Assembly (NCBI GenBank): GCA_902781215.1
Contig: CACZIO010000053.1
Coordinates: forward strand, 1 to 34,528
Source of the DNA: an uncultured Lachnospiraceae bacterium
Lineage (GTDB): Bacteria > Bacillota > Clostridia > Lachnospirales > Lachnospiraceae
DNA length: 34,528 nt
Reading direction: 5' to 3'
The notes under the pieces: model-generated
What the model was told of the DNA's origin: nothing
Database searches by the model: none
The model's input: the letters and a program-made list of their open reading frames with translations, nothing else
Translations under genes and position numbers: made by a program
Shown: positions 15,416-24,047 of the stretch, piece by piece
Layout: each line of letters starts with the position of its first letter
Position numbering within the stretch: the first letter of the stretch is position 1

Positions 15416-15435
15416 TGCCGCTCCAGCAAGCGGCA
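15416..15435. repeat. Small hairpin repeat, copy B (between glycosyltransferases)
   Basis: TGCCGCT and AGCGGCA arms with a CCAGCA loop, in the gap between two glycosyltransferase genes; same arms as the element upstream of tsaD. Confidence 0.45.
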
Positions 15436-15461
15436 TTATAGAAAAGTGAATGTGTCAATGA

Positions 15462-16793
15462 TCAGGATCTGACGATGCGCTTCATGGAGGGGTCCCAGAT
15501 GATGGCGTAGCCCATCTCGCGGACGCGGACGCAGAACTTTCTGCTGAGCGCGTCGAGATCGTCCGTGCTGTGCATGACATGCCCCTCGTAGGAACTTCCG
15601 AAGATCTCCGCGTAGACGCTCTGCAGTTCGGCGCGGATCTTCATGCATCGGACGTCCACGGCCCATGCGTTCTGTACCGTCTGGGCGATCTGCCGGGGTC
15701 CCTCCTCGGCCTCGTCCCATCCCTCGAAGAGGACATTGCCGTGCTCATCCTGCATACCGCCGATGATCCTGTGTTTTTCATCCAGAACCTTGCCGCCGAC
15801 GACGCCGACCGTCCGGCGGGAGGTGAAGATATCCGGCAGGAAATCGGTCTCCAGGCTCCCGGCCGTCCGCGAGACGCGGACCGACGCGCGGATCTTGCGC
15901 ACGCGGAAATAGTCCTCCAGGGCGCGCCTGCGCGCCTCCATGACCTCCGCGGGAACACTTCCCTTCTGATGCACGTGACAGAGGATCCTGGCAATATGAT
16001 GGATCCCGGACTTGGGCGCACGCAGGACGAAATCATACTCGGGCGCCTCCCCGTAGTCCTCGCGGAAGCGCAGGGCCAGGAAGAGGGACCTGCGTACGAT
16101 CAGGACCTTTGAGATATAATCCACCGCGTAGAGGTAGTCCAGGCTGAAATCCGGCTTGAACCAGGGATCCAGGAAATGCTTTCCGCGGGCGTCCCGCCTG
16201 TCCTCATCCGTGTAGAGGATCTCCGCATCTGTCTGCATGATCGCGAGTGCCATCTCGAAGAGGGCGTCCCGGGTCAGGAGGTCGCCGCACTCGAGCCGGA
16301 AAATATAGTCTCCGCCCGCCTGCGATGCCGCCCGGTTGAGGACACCTGCCGTATTGGTGTCGCCCGACACGTCCAGATAGTGGAGCCGGTTCTCCCGGTA
16401 CCAGGCGATCACATCCCGCACCTGGTCGGAGATCCCGCTGTCGAGGATATAGAGCTCATACTCGCCGTAGGTCTGCGCCAGGACGGAGGTCAGCGTCGCC
16501 TTGAACAGGCGCAGATCCGGTTCCCTGACCGCCATAAAAATGGAAAAAAGCGGCGCCCGGGCATCCTCCCGGAGATAAAAAGAAGACCCCAGCACAGAAG
16601 CGGGGGATTCTCCCTCGCGCATCCGCTCCGAGAGCGTCTCCTGCATCCGCAGGACATCCTCCCGCGGCTCCTCGTAGCTGTAGGAAATCCGTCCGGTCTT
16701 CGCTGTCGCGCGCACTGCGGCGGCGCGGATCTGCTCCGCGCCCTTTGCGCCGGCCGACGTTATTTTATTTCGAATCGTTCCAATCGGGGACAT
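15462..16793 (-). CDS. Family 2 glycosyltransferase (rhamnan/O-antigen type)
   Basis: A 443-residue cytoplasmic GT-A type transferase. After about 80 residues of Ala/Arg/Glu-rich leader it shows FSIFMAVREPD, a core reading LTSVLAQTYGEYELYILDSG, and EILYTDEDRRD in place of the usual Asp-x-Asp site, followed by DPWFKPDFSLDYL. That YTDED plus WFKPDFS pairing is typical of transferases acting in rhamnose-containing or O-antigen-like polysaccharides. The ATG follows GAGGTG, 34 bases after the preceding gene, so the two are probably co-transcribed. Donor sugar and acceptor cannot be told from sequence. Confidence 0.88.
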   Translation of the reverse strand: MSPIGTIRNKITSAGAKGAEQIRAAAVRATAKTGRISYSYEEPREDVLRMQETLSERMREGESPASVLGSSFYLREDARAPLFSIFMAVREPDLRLFKATLTSVLAQTYGEYELYILDSGISDQVRDVIAWYRENRLHYLDVSGDTNTAGVLNRAASQAGGDYIFRLECGDLLTRDALFEMALAIMQTDAEILYTDEDRRDARGKHFLDPWFKPDFSLDYLYAVDYISKVLIVRRSLFLALRFREDYGEAPEYDFVLRAPKSGIHHIARILCHVHQKGSVPAEVMEARRRALEDYFRVRKIRASVRVSRTAGSLETDFLPDIFTSRRTVGVVGGKVLDEKHRIIGGMQDEHGNVLFEGWDEAEEGPRQIAQTVQNAWAVDVRCMKIRAELQSVYAEIFGSSYEGHVMHSTDDLDALSRKFCVRVREMGYAIIWDPSMKRIVRS

Positions 16794-16827
16794 AGCTGCA
16801 CCTCATGGTGTCCGAACTGTGTGTCAA

Positions 16828-18387
16828 TTACGGCAGCTCCAGCCCCGGCAGAAACCGGGGTTCGCTTCCGTCCTGGATCAGATACTTGTGATAAAAAGGA
16901 TCTCTGCCGTCGAGCATGGGATGGAGGGTGCGGAGCGCCTCCAGCTCCACCGGCCTGTTCTTTTCACGCAGCTCCAGCGTCTCCAGATTCTCCTTGGAGA
17001 CCGGATCGTAGTAGAACAGGTACATGTTGTTGCGACAGACGTTGTAGTATCCTTTTTCAAAGACGCGGTAGCAGAAATCCACGTTGGTATAGCAGTCCGG
17101 GAAGTGCTCCTCGTCGAAGCCGCCGACCTCGCCGAAGACATCCCTGCGGACCATGATGCAGGCGCCCGAGAGTGCCAGCACGTTGCGCACGCCCTTGTTG
17201 AAGCCGTAGTACCAGGTCTCGTCGTTGCGGCGGTACTGGAGCTTGTAGACGGGGCCGTCCGTCACGGACATGATGCCCGCGTGCTGGATGACATTGGAGC
17301 TGGGGTAGAGGAGCTTCATGCCGACCGCGCCCACATAGGGAAGCTTGGCCTTCTCCGACAGGTGGGAGAGCCAGCCCGACTTCTGGATGACGACATCATC
17401 GTGGAGGAAGAGCAGCATCTCTCCGTTGGCTACCGCCGCCCCCATGTTGTTCATGCGGGCCATATTGAAGGGCATTTTTTTATAGATATAGGTCGCGGAC
17501 AGGTCGCCCGCGTTGATCTCGTCGATCAGGGCCTGGACCCTGGCCCGGTTCCCGTCGCTGCTGCCGTTGTCGACGACGATCAGCTCATAGGGCACGCTGC
17601 TGTACTCCATGAGGGAACGGACACAGCGCTCCAGGACCTCGGGGTTGTCCTTGCTGGGGATGACGATGCTGATCAGCCTCGTCGTCGCGGACTCCCGGCT
17701 GTAGCGGCCCGTCAGGGAGTCGCGGATCAGGTCCGCATCCCAGTTTTCCGGCTTCTGCGTCGCGTGGAAGAGGATCTCGGGGATATGGCCGACCGGCATC
17801 CTGTCCATCCTGTCAGCCCGGCGCTTCGAGTAGCCGCCATCCGCCTGGGCGATCTTGAGGCAGAGCTTGCCGTAGATCCAGGACCGGAGCGCCGTATCCG
17901 GCTCCGTCCGCCTTGCCTCCTGCTCCTCCACCGCGTCCTCCAGGATCCGGGACTCGGATTCAAACTCCTGCGCCGTCCGCTTGCCCGGATTGATCAGGGC
18001 CAGCGCCGTCGTGCGCAGGGCGAAGATGTTGCCGAAATAAAAGGTCGACAAAAACGTATCCGGCGACCAGTCCGCCTTGAACCAGGGGCTCACATGGACG
18101 TCCTCCGAGATCTGGTCCTCGTCTCCGTACACCATATTGACATCCGGATGCTCCGCGAAGTAGTCACGGATCAGGCGCAGCGCGCAGCCGGACAGCTCTC
18201 CGTCGTCGTCGCAGGCCACCAGGATCTCCGGCTTGCCCTCTCCCGACAGAATATAATTACGCAGGTGGGAATACCGGACGACCTCCGCGCTCAGCGCAGC
18301 GCCGGGGCCTTCCCCCGCCGCTGCCAGTGCCGCGTCCAGCTCCTCCTGATGACGAATAAACCACTCATGATATGTCTTTGCCTTCAT
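16828..18387 (-). CDS. Two-module family 2 glycosyltransferase
   Basis: A 519-residue protein built of two parts. The first (about 45-230) looks like a GT-A module without the usual N-terminal nucleotide-binding strand: it keeps MVYGDEDQI and WFKADWSPDTF. The second (about 240-500) is a complete GT2 domain with ISIVIPSKDNPEVLERC, VVDNGSSDG, FLHDDVVI as the metal site and GGFDEEHFPDCYTNVDFC near the end. Such proteins act in surface polysaccharide assembly; the first module may be a degenerate or structural half. I chose ATG 18387, after AAGGGAG. First gene of the three-transferase unit, divergent from pgcA. Confidence 0.88.
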   Translation of the reverse strand: MKAKTYHEWFIRHQEELDAALAAAGEGPGAALSAEVVRYSHLRNYILSGEGKPEILVACDDDGELSGCALRLIRDYFAEHPDVNMVYGDEDQISEDVHVSPWFKADWSPDTFLSTFYFGNIFALRTTALALINPGKRTAQEFESESRILEDAVEEQEARRTEPDTALRSWIYGKLCLKIAQADGGYSKRRADRMDRMPVGHIPEILFHATQKPENWDADLIRDSLTGRYSRESATTRLISIVIPSKDNPEVLERCVRSLMEYSSVPYELIVVDNGSSDGNRARVQALIDEINAGDLSATYIYKKMPFNMARMNNMGAAVANGEMLLFLHDDVVIQKSGWLSHLSEKAKLPYVGAVGMKLLYPSSNVIQHAGIMSVTDGPVYKLQYRRNDETWYYGFNKGVRNVLALSGACIMVRRDVFGEVGGFDEEHFPDCYTNVDFCYRVFEKGYYNVCRNNMYLFYYDPVSKENLETLELREKNRPVELEALRTLHPMLDGRDPFYHKYLIQDGSEPRFLPGLELP

Positions 18388-18484
18388 TGGCACACTACTC
18401 CCTTCCCGCATGCGGCTCATACCGGCCGCTGCCTGTTACGTCCATTTCCGGGGCCATGATCATTCCCTTCCTCCGGACGTCACT

Positions 18485-18512
18485 ATAATATATAAGAGTA
18501 GCATTTTTTACA
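18485..18512 (-). promoter_or_regulatory. Possible promoter of the glycosyltransferase unit
   Basis: TGTAAA, 16 bases and TATTAT on the minus strand in the AT-rich divergent region, about 100 bases upstream of the first glycosyltransferase. Confidence 0.35.
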
Positions 18513-18565
18513 GCTTTCCACAATGGCTTTTGCTCCCCGGCGCTTCTCCGGTGCCTGTTTTGTAA

Positions 18566-18594
18566 TTGACAGACCTGTCAAAAAACTATATATT
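18566..18594 (+). promoter_or_regulatory. Sigma-A promoter of pgcA with palindrome on the -35
   Basis: TTGACA (18566-18571), exactly 17 bases, then TATATT (18589-18594): near consensus. The -35 is also the left half of a perfect palindrome, TTGACAG-AC-CTGTCAA (18566-18581), which could be a repressor site. Confidence 0.75.
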
Positions 18595-18690
18595 TTTCAT
18601 TAGGAAAAATGTCCACTAACTTTTCGTTTTTCCGCAAAGTAATATAGCAGATTGTATAAAAAAACCGATTCAAGAAAGCAGGTGGAATGT

Positions 18691-20373
18691 ATGTATCAGG
18701 ATGAGTACAAACGCTGGCTGGAAGCCGATCTGATCGACTGTGACCTTCACACAGAGCTGCAGAGCATCGCCGACGACGATGACGCCATCAAGGAGCGCTT
18801 CGCCATCGCCCTGTCCTTCGGCACCGCGGGCCTCCGCGGCACACTGGGCGCAGGCACCAACCGCATGAATATCTGGGTCGTGCGCCAGGCGACACAGGGC
18901 GTCGCGGAATGGGTCAAGACCCAGGGCGGAACACAGACCGTTGCGATCAGCTACGACAGCCGCCTGAAGGGCTGGAACTTCGCGCGCGACGCGGCTGGCG
19001 TCCTCGCCGCCAACGGCATCAACGTCCGCATCTACGACGAGCTGATGCCCGTCCCGGCGCTGAGCTTCGCGACCCGCTACTACAACTGCAACGCGGGCAT
19101 CATGATCACCGCTTCCCACAACCCCGCCAAATACAATGGCTTCAAGGCCTACGGCCCCGACGGCTGCCAGATGACCGATGACGCCGCGGCTGTCGTCTAC
19201 GATGCCATCCAGAAGACCGACGTCCTGACCGGCGCCAACTACATCTCCTTCGCGGAAGGTGTCGAGAAAGGCCTGATCAAATTCGTCGGCGAGGACTGCA
19301 AGAACGCCCTCTATGAGGCGATCGAAGCCCGCCAGGTCCGTCCGGGTCTCTGCAAGACCGCAGGCCTCAAGCTGGTCTACTCCCCGCTCAACGGCACCGG
19401 CCTCGTGCCCGTGACCCGCGTCCTGGGCGACATGGGCATCACCGACATCACCATCGTCCCCGAGCAGGAGTATCCCAACGGCTACTTCACCACCTGCCCT
19501 TATCCCAACCCCGAGATCTTCGAGGCACTGGAAAAGGGCCTGAACCTGGCCAAGGAAGTCGGTGCCGACCTCATGCTGGCGACCGACCCCGACGCCGACC
19601 GCGTCGGCATCGCCATGAAGTGCCCGGACGGCTCCTACGAGCTGGTCTCCGGCAACGAGATGGGCGCCCTGCTCCTCGACTACATCTGCGCGGGCCGCAT
19701 TGAGAAGGGCACCATGCCCAAGAACCCCGTCGCCGTCATGTCCATCGTCTCCACCCCTCTGGCCGAGAAGATCGCCGAGCACTACGGCGTCGAGCTCCGC
19801 CAGACCCTGACCGGCTTCAAGTGGATCGGCGACCAGATCGCTCAGCTCGAGGCTGCCGGCGAAGTCGACCGCTTCATCTTCGGCTTCGAGGAGAGCTACG
19901 GCTACCTGGCAGGCCCCTATGTCCGCGACAAGGATGCCATCATCGGCTCCATGCTCATCTGCGAGATGGCCGCCTACTACCGCAGCATCGGCTCCTCCAT
20001 CAAGCAGCGCCTGGAGGAGATCTACGCCCAGTACGGCCGCTACCTCAACAAGATCGACACCGTCGAGTTCCCCGGCCTGTCCGGCATGGACAAGATGGCA
20101 GGCATCATGAGCGGCCTCCGCGAGAATCCGCCCGCAGAGCTCGGCGGCCTCAAGGTTGCCTCCGTCACCGATTACCAGAAGCCCGAGGAGACCGGCCTGC
20201 CCAAGGCCAACGTCCTCTCCTATGTCCTTGAGGACGGCGCCAAGGTCATGGTCCGCCCCTCCGGCACCGAGCCCAAGATCAAGGCCTACTACACCACCCT
20301 CGGCAAGGACCTCGCCGCCGCCCAGGCGGAAAAAGACGCCCTCTCCGAGGCCATCAAGCCGATCTTCGCATAA
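18691..20373 (+). CDS. pgcA: Phosphoglucomutase/phosphomannomutase (PgcA type)
   Basis: Interconverts hexose 6-phosphate and hexose 1-phosphate, giving glucose 1-phosphate for UDP-sugar synthesis. The 560-residue protein has all four alpha-phosphohexomutase sites: the phosphoserine loop TASHNPAKYNGFKAYGPDG, metal loop DPDADRVGIA, sugar loop GFEESYGYLAG, and phosphate-binding RPSGTEPKIKAYY. The ATG at 18691 follows AGGTGG; a TTG at 18652 is in frame but would add a non-family leader. Codon use is strongly skewed to C-ending codons, more than in neighbouring genes, suggesting high expression. It is the only plus-strand housekeeping gene and stands divergent from the glycosyltransferases, a setting that suits precursor supply. 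A bidirectional terminator closes it. Confidence 0.95.
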   Translation: MYQDEYKRWLEADLIDCDLHTELQSIADDDDAIKERFAIALSFGTAGLRGTLGAGTNRMNIWVVRQATQGVAEWVKTQGGTQTVAISYDSRLKGWNFARDAAGVLAANGINVRIYDELMPVPALSFATRYYNCNAGIMITASHNPAKYNGFKAYGPDGCQMTDDAAAVVYDAIQKTDVLTGANYISFAEGVEKGLIKFVGEDCKNALYEAIEARQVRPGLCKTAGLKLVYSPLNGTGLVPVTRVLGDMGITDITIVPEQEYPNGYFTTCPYPNPEIFEALEKGLNLAKEVGADLMLATDPDADRVGIAMKCPDGSYELVSGNEMGALLLDYICAGRIEKGTMPKNPVAVMSIVSTPLAEKIAEHYGVELRQTLTGFKWIGDQIAQLEAAGEVDRFIFGFEESYGYLAGPYVRDKDAIIGSMLICEMAAYYRSIGSSIKQRLEEIYAQYGRYLNKIDTVEFPGLSGMDKMAGIMSGLRENPPAELGGLKVASVTDYQKPEETGLPKANVLSYVLEDGAKVMVRPSGTEPKIKAYYTTLGKDLAAAQAEKDALSEAIKPIFA

Positions 20374-20384
20374 GCTGTCAAGGT

Positions 20385-20525
20385 ACCAAAGGTACTACAG
20401 GGACGGTTCTCCGGTCCCTGCTTTCAGGGCACCGTGCGCGTCTTTGAACCACGCGCCTTTCCTGCCACCGGAACCGTCCAGGATGATTTTAAAGAACCGT
20501 AAGAACCGTCCCGGACGGTTTCCCC
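20385..20525. repeat. GGGACGGTTCT-type palindromic repeat cluster
   Basis: After the pgcA stop, CAGGGAC / GTCCCTG (20398-20420) form a hairpin around GGTTCTCCG, and AACCGTC-CCG-GACGGTT forms a second near 20507-20523. Two further GAACCGT blocks lie between. Same family as the elements at 7674-7757 and 34329-34352. Confidence 0.65.
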
Positions 20526-20546
20526 GAAGGGTTTTTATGAAAAATG

Positions 20547-20574
20547 AAAAAAAGAGCCGCAAGGCTCTTTTTTT
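20547..20574. terminator. Bidirectional terminator between pgcA and the ABC permease
   Basis: AAAAAAAGAGCC-GCAA-GGCTCTTTTTTT: a stem with A-run and T-run on either side, serving the convergent pgcA (plus) and sugar ABC operon (minus). Confidence 0.9.
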
Positions 20575-20707
20575 CGTGGGGTTTACCTTTTTTATCCAGT
20601 ATGGCCTGCGCAGGACCAGGGCCATCCTTGTCCCGCGCAGGCCGCACTGTCATAAAGAAAAAGAGGGAGTTTAAATCCGGGTAACAGCTGCCCGCCGCCT
20701 GTACTTA

Positions 20708-21592
20708 CTACATACAGATCTGGCACACACAAAGCAAGTATGCTCCGCTGGTGACACCTTCGACGATGTACTTCTGCAGGAAGACATACAGGATCAGGAT
20801 CGGCGCCATGGCCAGCAGCAATGCTGCCATGACCAGACCGATATCTGTCGAGTAGGTCCCGTAGAAGGCCTGTGTGGCGATCGGGATGGTGTAGAGGTTC
20901 TTTTTGGTCAGAACCAGGCTGGGCAGAAGGTAATCGTTCCAGAATGCCATGGCATCGATGATCGCAACCGTCGCGATCGTGGGCTTGAGCAGCGGGAAGA
21001 CGATCTTCCAGAAGGTCTGCCAGCGCGTGCAGCCGTCGATGAGGGCTGCCTCCTCAAGCTCCAGCGGGATGTTGGTGTGGATCGCGCCGTGGAACATGAA
21101 GGTGGCCATCGAGACGGAGAAACCGACATGCATCAGGATCAGGGTCAGGCGATGGTTGAGGACGCCCAGGCTGCCGCCGTAGACGGATACCAGGGGCACC
21201 ATCAGGACCTGGAAGGGGATGACCATGGAGGCCACCATGGCACCGAACAGCAGGGAGCAGGCCCGCCACTTCTGATTGCGGACGATGACGAAGGACGCCA
21301 TCGCGCTCACGATGATGGTCAGGACCGTCGCGCTGATCGTGATGATCGCGGAGTTCATGAACACCAGCCAGAAGTTCATTTTCTTCATGGCTTCAGGGAA
21401 GTTCTTGAGCGTAAATCCGTGTGCGCCGACCAGGGCCAGCGGATCTGCCGTGATATCGCCCTTGGTCTTGAAAACGTTGATGACGACCAGGATAAAGGGC
21501 GCGATGAAGCAGATAAACAGGATCAGGAGCACGACCCACATAATGGCGTGCATGATCTTTTTCTTTCTTGCGGCTTTCTCGTTCTGTGTCAT
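20708..21592 (-). CDS. Carbohydrate ABC transporter permease (MalG type)
   Basis: Inner-membrane permease half of a CUT1-type sugar importer. The 294-residue protein has six hydrophobic segments and the ATPase-docking EAA loop EEAALIDGCTRWQTFWKIVFPLLKP-like region around 190-215. The ATG overlaps the stop of the partner permease by four bases (ATGA), implying translational coupling, and follows GGGGAGG. The C-terminus reads SGAYLLCVCQICM, whereas relatives usually end soon after a GVTSGAVKG-type motif; the Cys-rich last residues may come from a small frameshift or lost stop. Its ATPase (MsmK type) is not encoded here and is presumably shared. Confidence 0.9.
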   Translation of the reverse strand: MTQNEKAARKKKIMHAIMWVVLLILFICFIAPFILVVINVFKTKGDITADPLALVGAHGFTLKNFPEAMKKMNFWLVFMNSAIITISATVLTIIVSAMASFVIVRNQKWRACSLLFGAMVASMVIPFQVLMVPLVSVYGGSLGVLNHRLTLILMHVGFSVSMATFMFHGAIHTNIPLELEEAALIDGCTRWQTFWKIVFPLLKPTIATVAIIDAMAFWNDYLLPSLVLTKKNLYTIPIATQAFYGTYSTDIGLVMAALLLAMAPILILYVFLQKYIVEGVTSGAYLLCVCQICM

Positions 21593-22467
21593 GCTGCCAC
21601 CTCCCCTTTCTTACCGATATAGACCTGGGTGACGCCGACGATCGCGCAGACCGCGAACAGGATCAGGGCTTCCGCCTGGCCAAGGCCGTATTTCTTGTAG
21701 GTGAACGCCGTGTTGTACACGTGCATGGCCGCCATGACGGAGGTATTGAAGGGCTCGCCCTTGGTCAGGGACAGGTTCACATCATAGATCACGAAGCAGC
21801 GCGTGATGCTCAGGAAGATGCACTGTACAAAGGAGGCCCGCATGAGCGGGATCGTGACATTGAACATGGCCTGTGTGGGCGTGCATCCGTCGATCATGGC
21901 CGCTTCCTTGAGGGTGTCGGAGACGCTCATGAAGCCGGCGACATAGATCAGCATCATATAGCCGGCGAACTGCCAGACCGATACCAGGATCAGGCAGAAC
22001 ATAGCGCCGCTGGTCGTGGACAGGAGCGAGGGGACATTCCCCCCGGCGATGGCATTGCCGATTGCCACGAAAGCTCTGTTAAAGACAAACTTCCAGACAT
22101 AACCGAGGACGATACCGCCGATCAGGTTGGGCACGAAGAAGCCCGCCCGGAAGAAGTTCTGTCCCTTGATTCCGCTTGTCACCAGATAGGCCAGGGCAAA
22201 GGCAACGATATTGATCAGGATGACCGCGAAGAAGGAATAGATCGCGGTGCGCCCCAGCGCCTGCCAGTAGGCCACATCCTTGAAGGCCTCCACATAGTTG
22301 GCCAGTCCGACGAAGGGTTTTGTCTTTGCGATGCCGTCCCAGCTGGTCAGGGTCAGATAGATACCGTAGATGAACGGAATGATCACAACGGCAAGGAACA
22401 GGACACTGGCAGCCCCCGCAAACATCAGGAACTGCTGCACCTTGTATGACATGGTATTTCGTTTCAT
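21589..22467 (-). CDS. Carbohydrate ABC transporter permease (MalF type)
   Basis: Partner permease of the same CUT1-type importer. Of 292 residues, the first membrane segment is VLFLAVVIIPFIYGIYLTLTSW-like, and the EAA loop (KEAAMIDGCTPTQAMFNVTIPLM-like) lies around 190-212. The ATG at 22467 follows AGGGGG. It ends overlapping the next permease and follows the binding-protein gene by 170 bases, the usual binding protein, MalF, MalG order. With the GH32 enzyme upstream, the substrate is probably sucrose or a fructo-oligosaccharide (inference). Confidence 0.92.
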   Translation of the reverse strand: MKRNTMSYKVQQFLMFAGAASVLFLAVVIIPFIYGIYLTLTSWDGIAKTKPFVGLANYVEAFKDVAYWQALGRTAIYSFFAVILINIVAFALAYLVTSGIKGQNFFRAGFFVPNLIGGIVLGYVWKFVFNRAFVAIGNAIAGGNVPSLLSTTSGAMFCLILVSVWQFAGYMMLIYVAGFMSVSDTLKEAAMIDGCTPTQAMFNVTIPLMRASFVQCIFLSITRCFVIYDVNLSLTKGEPFNTSVMAAMHVYNTAFTYKKYGLGQAEALILFAVCAIVGVTQVYIGKKGEVAA

Positions 22468-22637
22468 TAAGTGTTCCCCCTGTGTTCCATTGCCCGGAGC
22501 GGGGCCGCCGGCCGGCAGCCGGCAGCCCGTTTCCGGTCAGGTTGGAGGCAGCAGGCCAAATTTCCTGTCCGGGCGGCGGAAGGCCCCCGGAAAGCGTCGT
22601 CTGCTGTCTCTGCTGTCATTTCAGTACGGGAAACAGG

Positions 22638-23936
22638 TCAGTGTGCACCGACTTCTGCGCCTGCCCAGTAGGAAGTGATCTCGTCCGCAAGTCCTGCGCG
22701 GTCGATCTCGCCCGCCAGGTACTTCTGCATGGATGCGCCCACAACAGAGTAGTGATCATCGGGCAGATAGTTGTAGTTGCCGATCAGAGCGCCGGCGTCC
22801 GCATAAGCCTTGACGGACTTGCCGAGGGGATCGGTGACTTCCAGGGTGTTGTTGGAGAACGCGGGAACCAGCGCGCAGTCGTTGACGACGAAGGACTGGC
22901 CTTCCTCATCGTTGGCCAGCCAGTTCAGGAAGTCCTTGGCCGCCTGCTGCTGCTCTGCAGAGGTGTTCTCGGAGGAGTCGATGAAGAAGTACTTGGAACC
23001 GCCGCCGACGAGCTTCTCATTGGTGCCGTCGCCGCTGTTGTTGGGAACGGGCATCATGCCCATGTTCTCGCTGTAGTCATAGGCGTTGATGACGGACCAG
23101 TCCCAGTTGCCGCCGAACATGAAGGCGATCTCGCCCTCCGCCAGCTTCTGCTCGGTCACTTCGCGCTCCGCGGAGATCGCGGCATCCTTTGCGTAGTTGT
23201 TGTCGCGAAGGACATCGAAGGTGTCCATCATGTCGTTGAACTTCTGGTCCTCGATCAGCTTGATGGAGCCGTCCTTCACGCCTGCGATGAAGGCATCGGG
23301 ATCGTCGTGCTGCTCATAGACCTCAGCCAGGAAATGGCCTGCCAGAGACCAGTCTTCCTTCATGACGCCGACGGGGCTTTCCATGCCGCCCTTTTTGCAC
23401 TCCTCGATGATGGCCTTGAAATCATCGGTAGTCTTGATGGAAGCGGGATCAAAGTCCTTGCCGGTCGCGTTCTTGATCGCGTCGGCATTGTAGATGATGC
23501 CGCGGGCCTCGACGCAGACAGGGAATCCGTAGGTCTTGCCGTCGATCGTGATTGCCTGCGTGGTATTGGCCACCCAGTCCTGATCGCTCAGATCCAGCGC
23601 GTGCTCGGCTGCCAGCGCGTAGACGTCCTTGGCGTCAACCATGGAGATGGTGTAGGGCTCATTCGAGGAATACCTGGTTGCCAGATGTGCGGCAACGGTA
23701 TCAGAGGAATAGTAGACCTCTACCGGAACTCCCTTCTCCTCGGAATACTCGGCCGCCTTCTCCTCGAGCTTGTCCTGGATCTCCATCTTGGAGTTGAAGA
23801 TGGTGATGCCGGCGCCGCCCTCACTGCCGCCATCGGAGCCGCCGGATGCGGAACCGCCGCCGCAGCCTGCCAGAAGTCCGGCTGCCAGCACTGCAGCAAG
23901 TGCAGCGGCAGCGGCTTTCCTGAAATGTTTCATCAT
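22638..23936 (-). CDS. Sugar ABC transporter substrate-binding lipoprotein
   Basis: Extracellular solute-binding protein (family 1) that captures the sugar and delivers it to the two permeases. The 432-residue precursor has a signal peptide with lipobox LLAGC, lipid-anchoring Cys at 25, then a Gly/Ser linker, and the mature domain from GITIFNSKMEIQDKL. Conserved features include YGFPVCVEARGIIYNADA and GEIAFMFGGNWDWSVI, as in family 1 oligosaccharide-binding proteins. Adjacent ATGs at 23936 and 23933 follow GGGAGG. It is downstream of the GH32 gene by 210 bases and probably in the same transcript, though its strong site and the hairpins in the gap could allow higher expression. Confidence 0.93.
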   Translation of the reverse strand: MMKHFRKAAAAALAAVLAAGLLAGCGGGSASGGSDGGSEGGAGITIFNSKMEIQDKLEEKAAEYSEEKGVPVEVYYSSDTVAAHLATRYSSNEPYTISMVDAKDVYALAAEHALDLSDQDWVANTTQAITIDGKTYGFPVCVEARGIIYNADAIKNATGKDFDPASIKTTDDFKAIIEECKKGGMESPVGVMKEDWSLAGHFLAEVYEQHDDPDAFIAGVKDGSIKLIEDQKFNDMMDTFDVLRDNNYAKDAAISAEREVTEQKLAEGEIAFMFGGNWDWSVINAYDYSENMGMMPVPNNSGDGTNEKLVGGGSKYFFIDSSENTSAEQQQAAKDFLNWLANDEEGQSFVVNDCALVPAFSNNTLEVTDPLGKSVKAYADAGALIGNYNYLPDDHYSVVGASMQKYLAGEIDRAGLADEITSYWAGAEVGAH

Positions 23937-24047
23937 AGAGTTTCCTCCCTTCCGGGCTTACGCCCTGAAACCTGCCCGTCCCGTCTTCTATCCGCGGGAC
24001 AGGGCAAATATTGGTACCTGAATTCCGGGCCTCTCTTCAGCCCCGTG

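Noticed and set aside
15436-15460. TTGACA and TATAAT upstream of the third glycosyltransferase
   Set aside because: Only 12 bases separate them, too few for a sigma-A promoter.
16819-18459. 546-codon plus-strand open frame
   Set aside because: Antisense to the two-module glycosyltransferase, which has clear family motifs.
18670-19782. 370-codon minus-strand open frame
   Set aside because: Antisense to pgcA, whose codon bias leaves the opposite strand free of stops.
20395-20625. 76-codon minus-strand frame
   Set aside because: Covers the palindromic repeat and the bidirectional terminator; not a gene.
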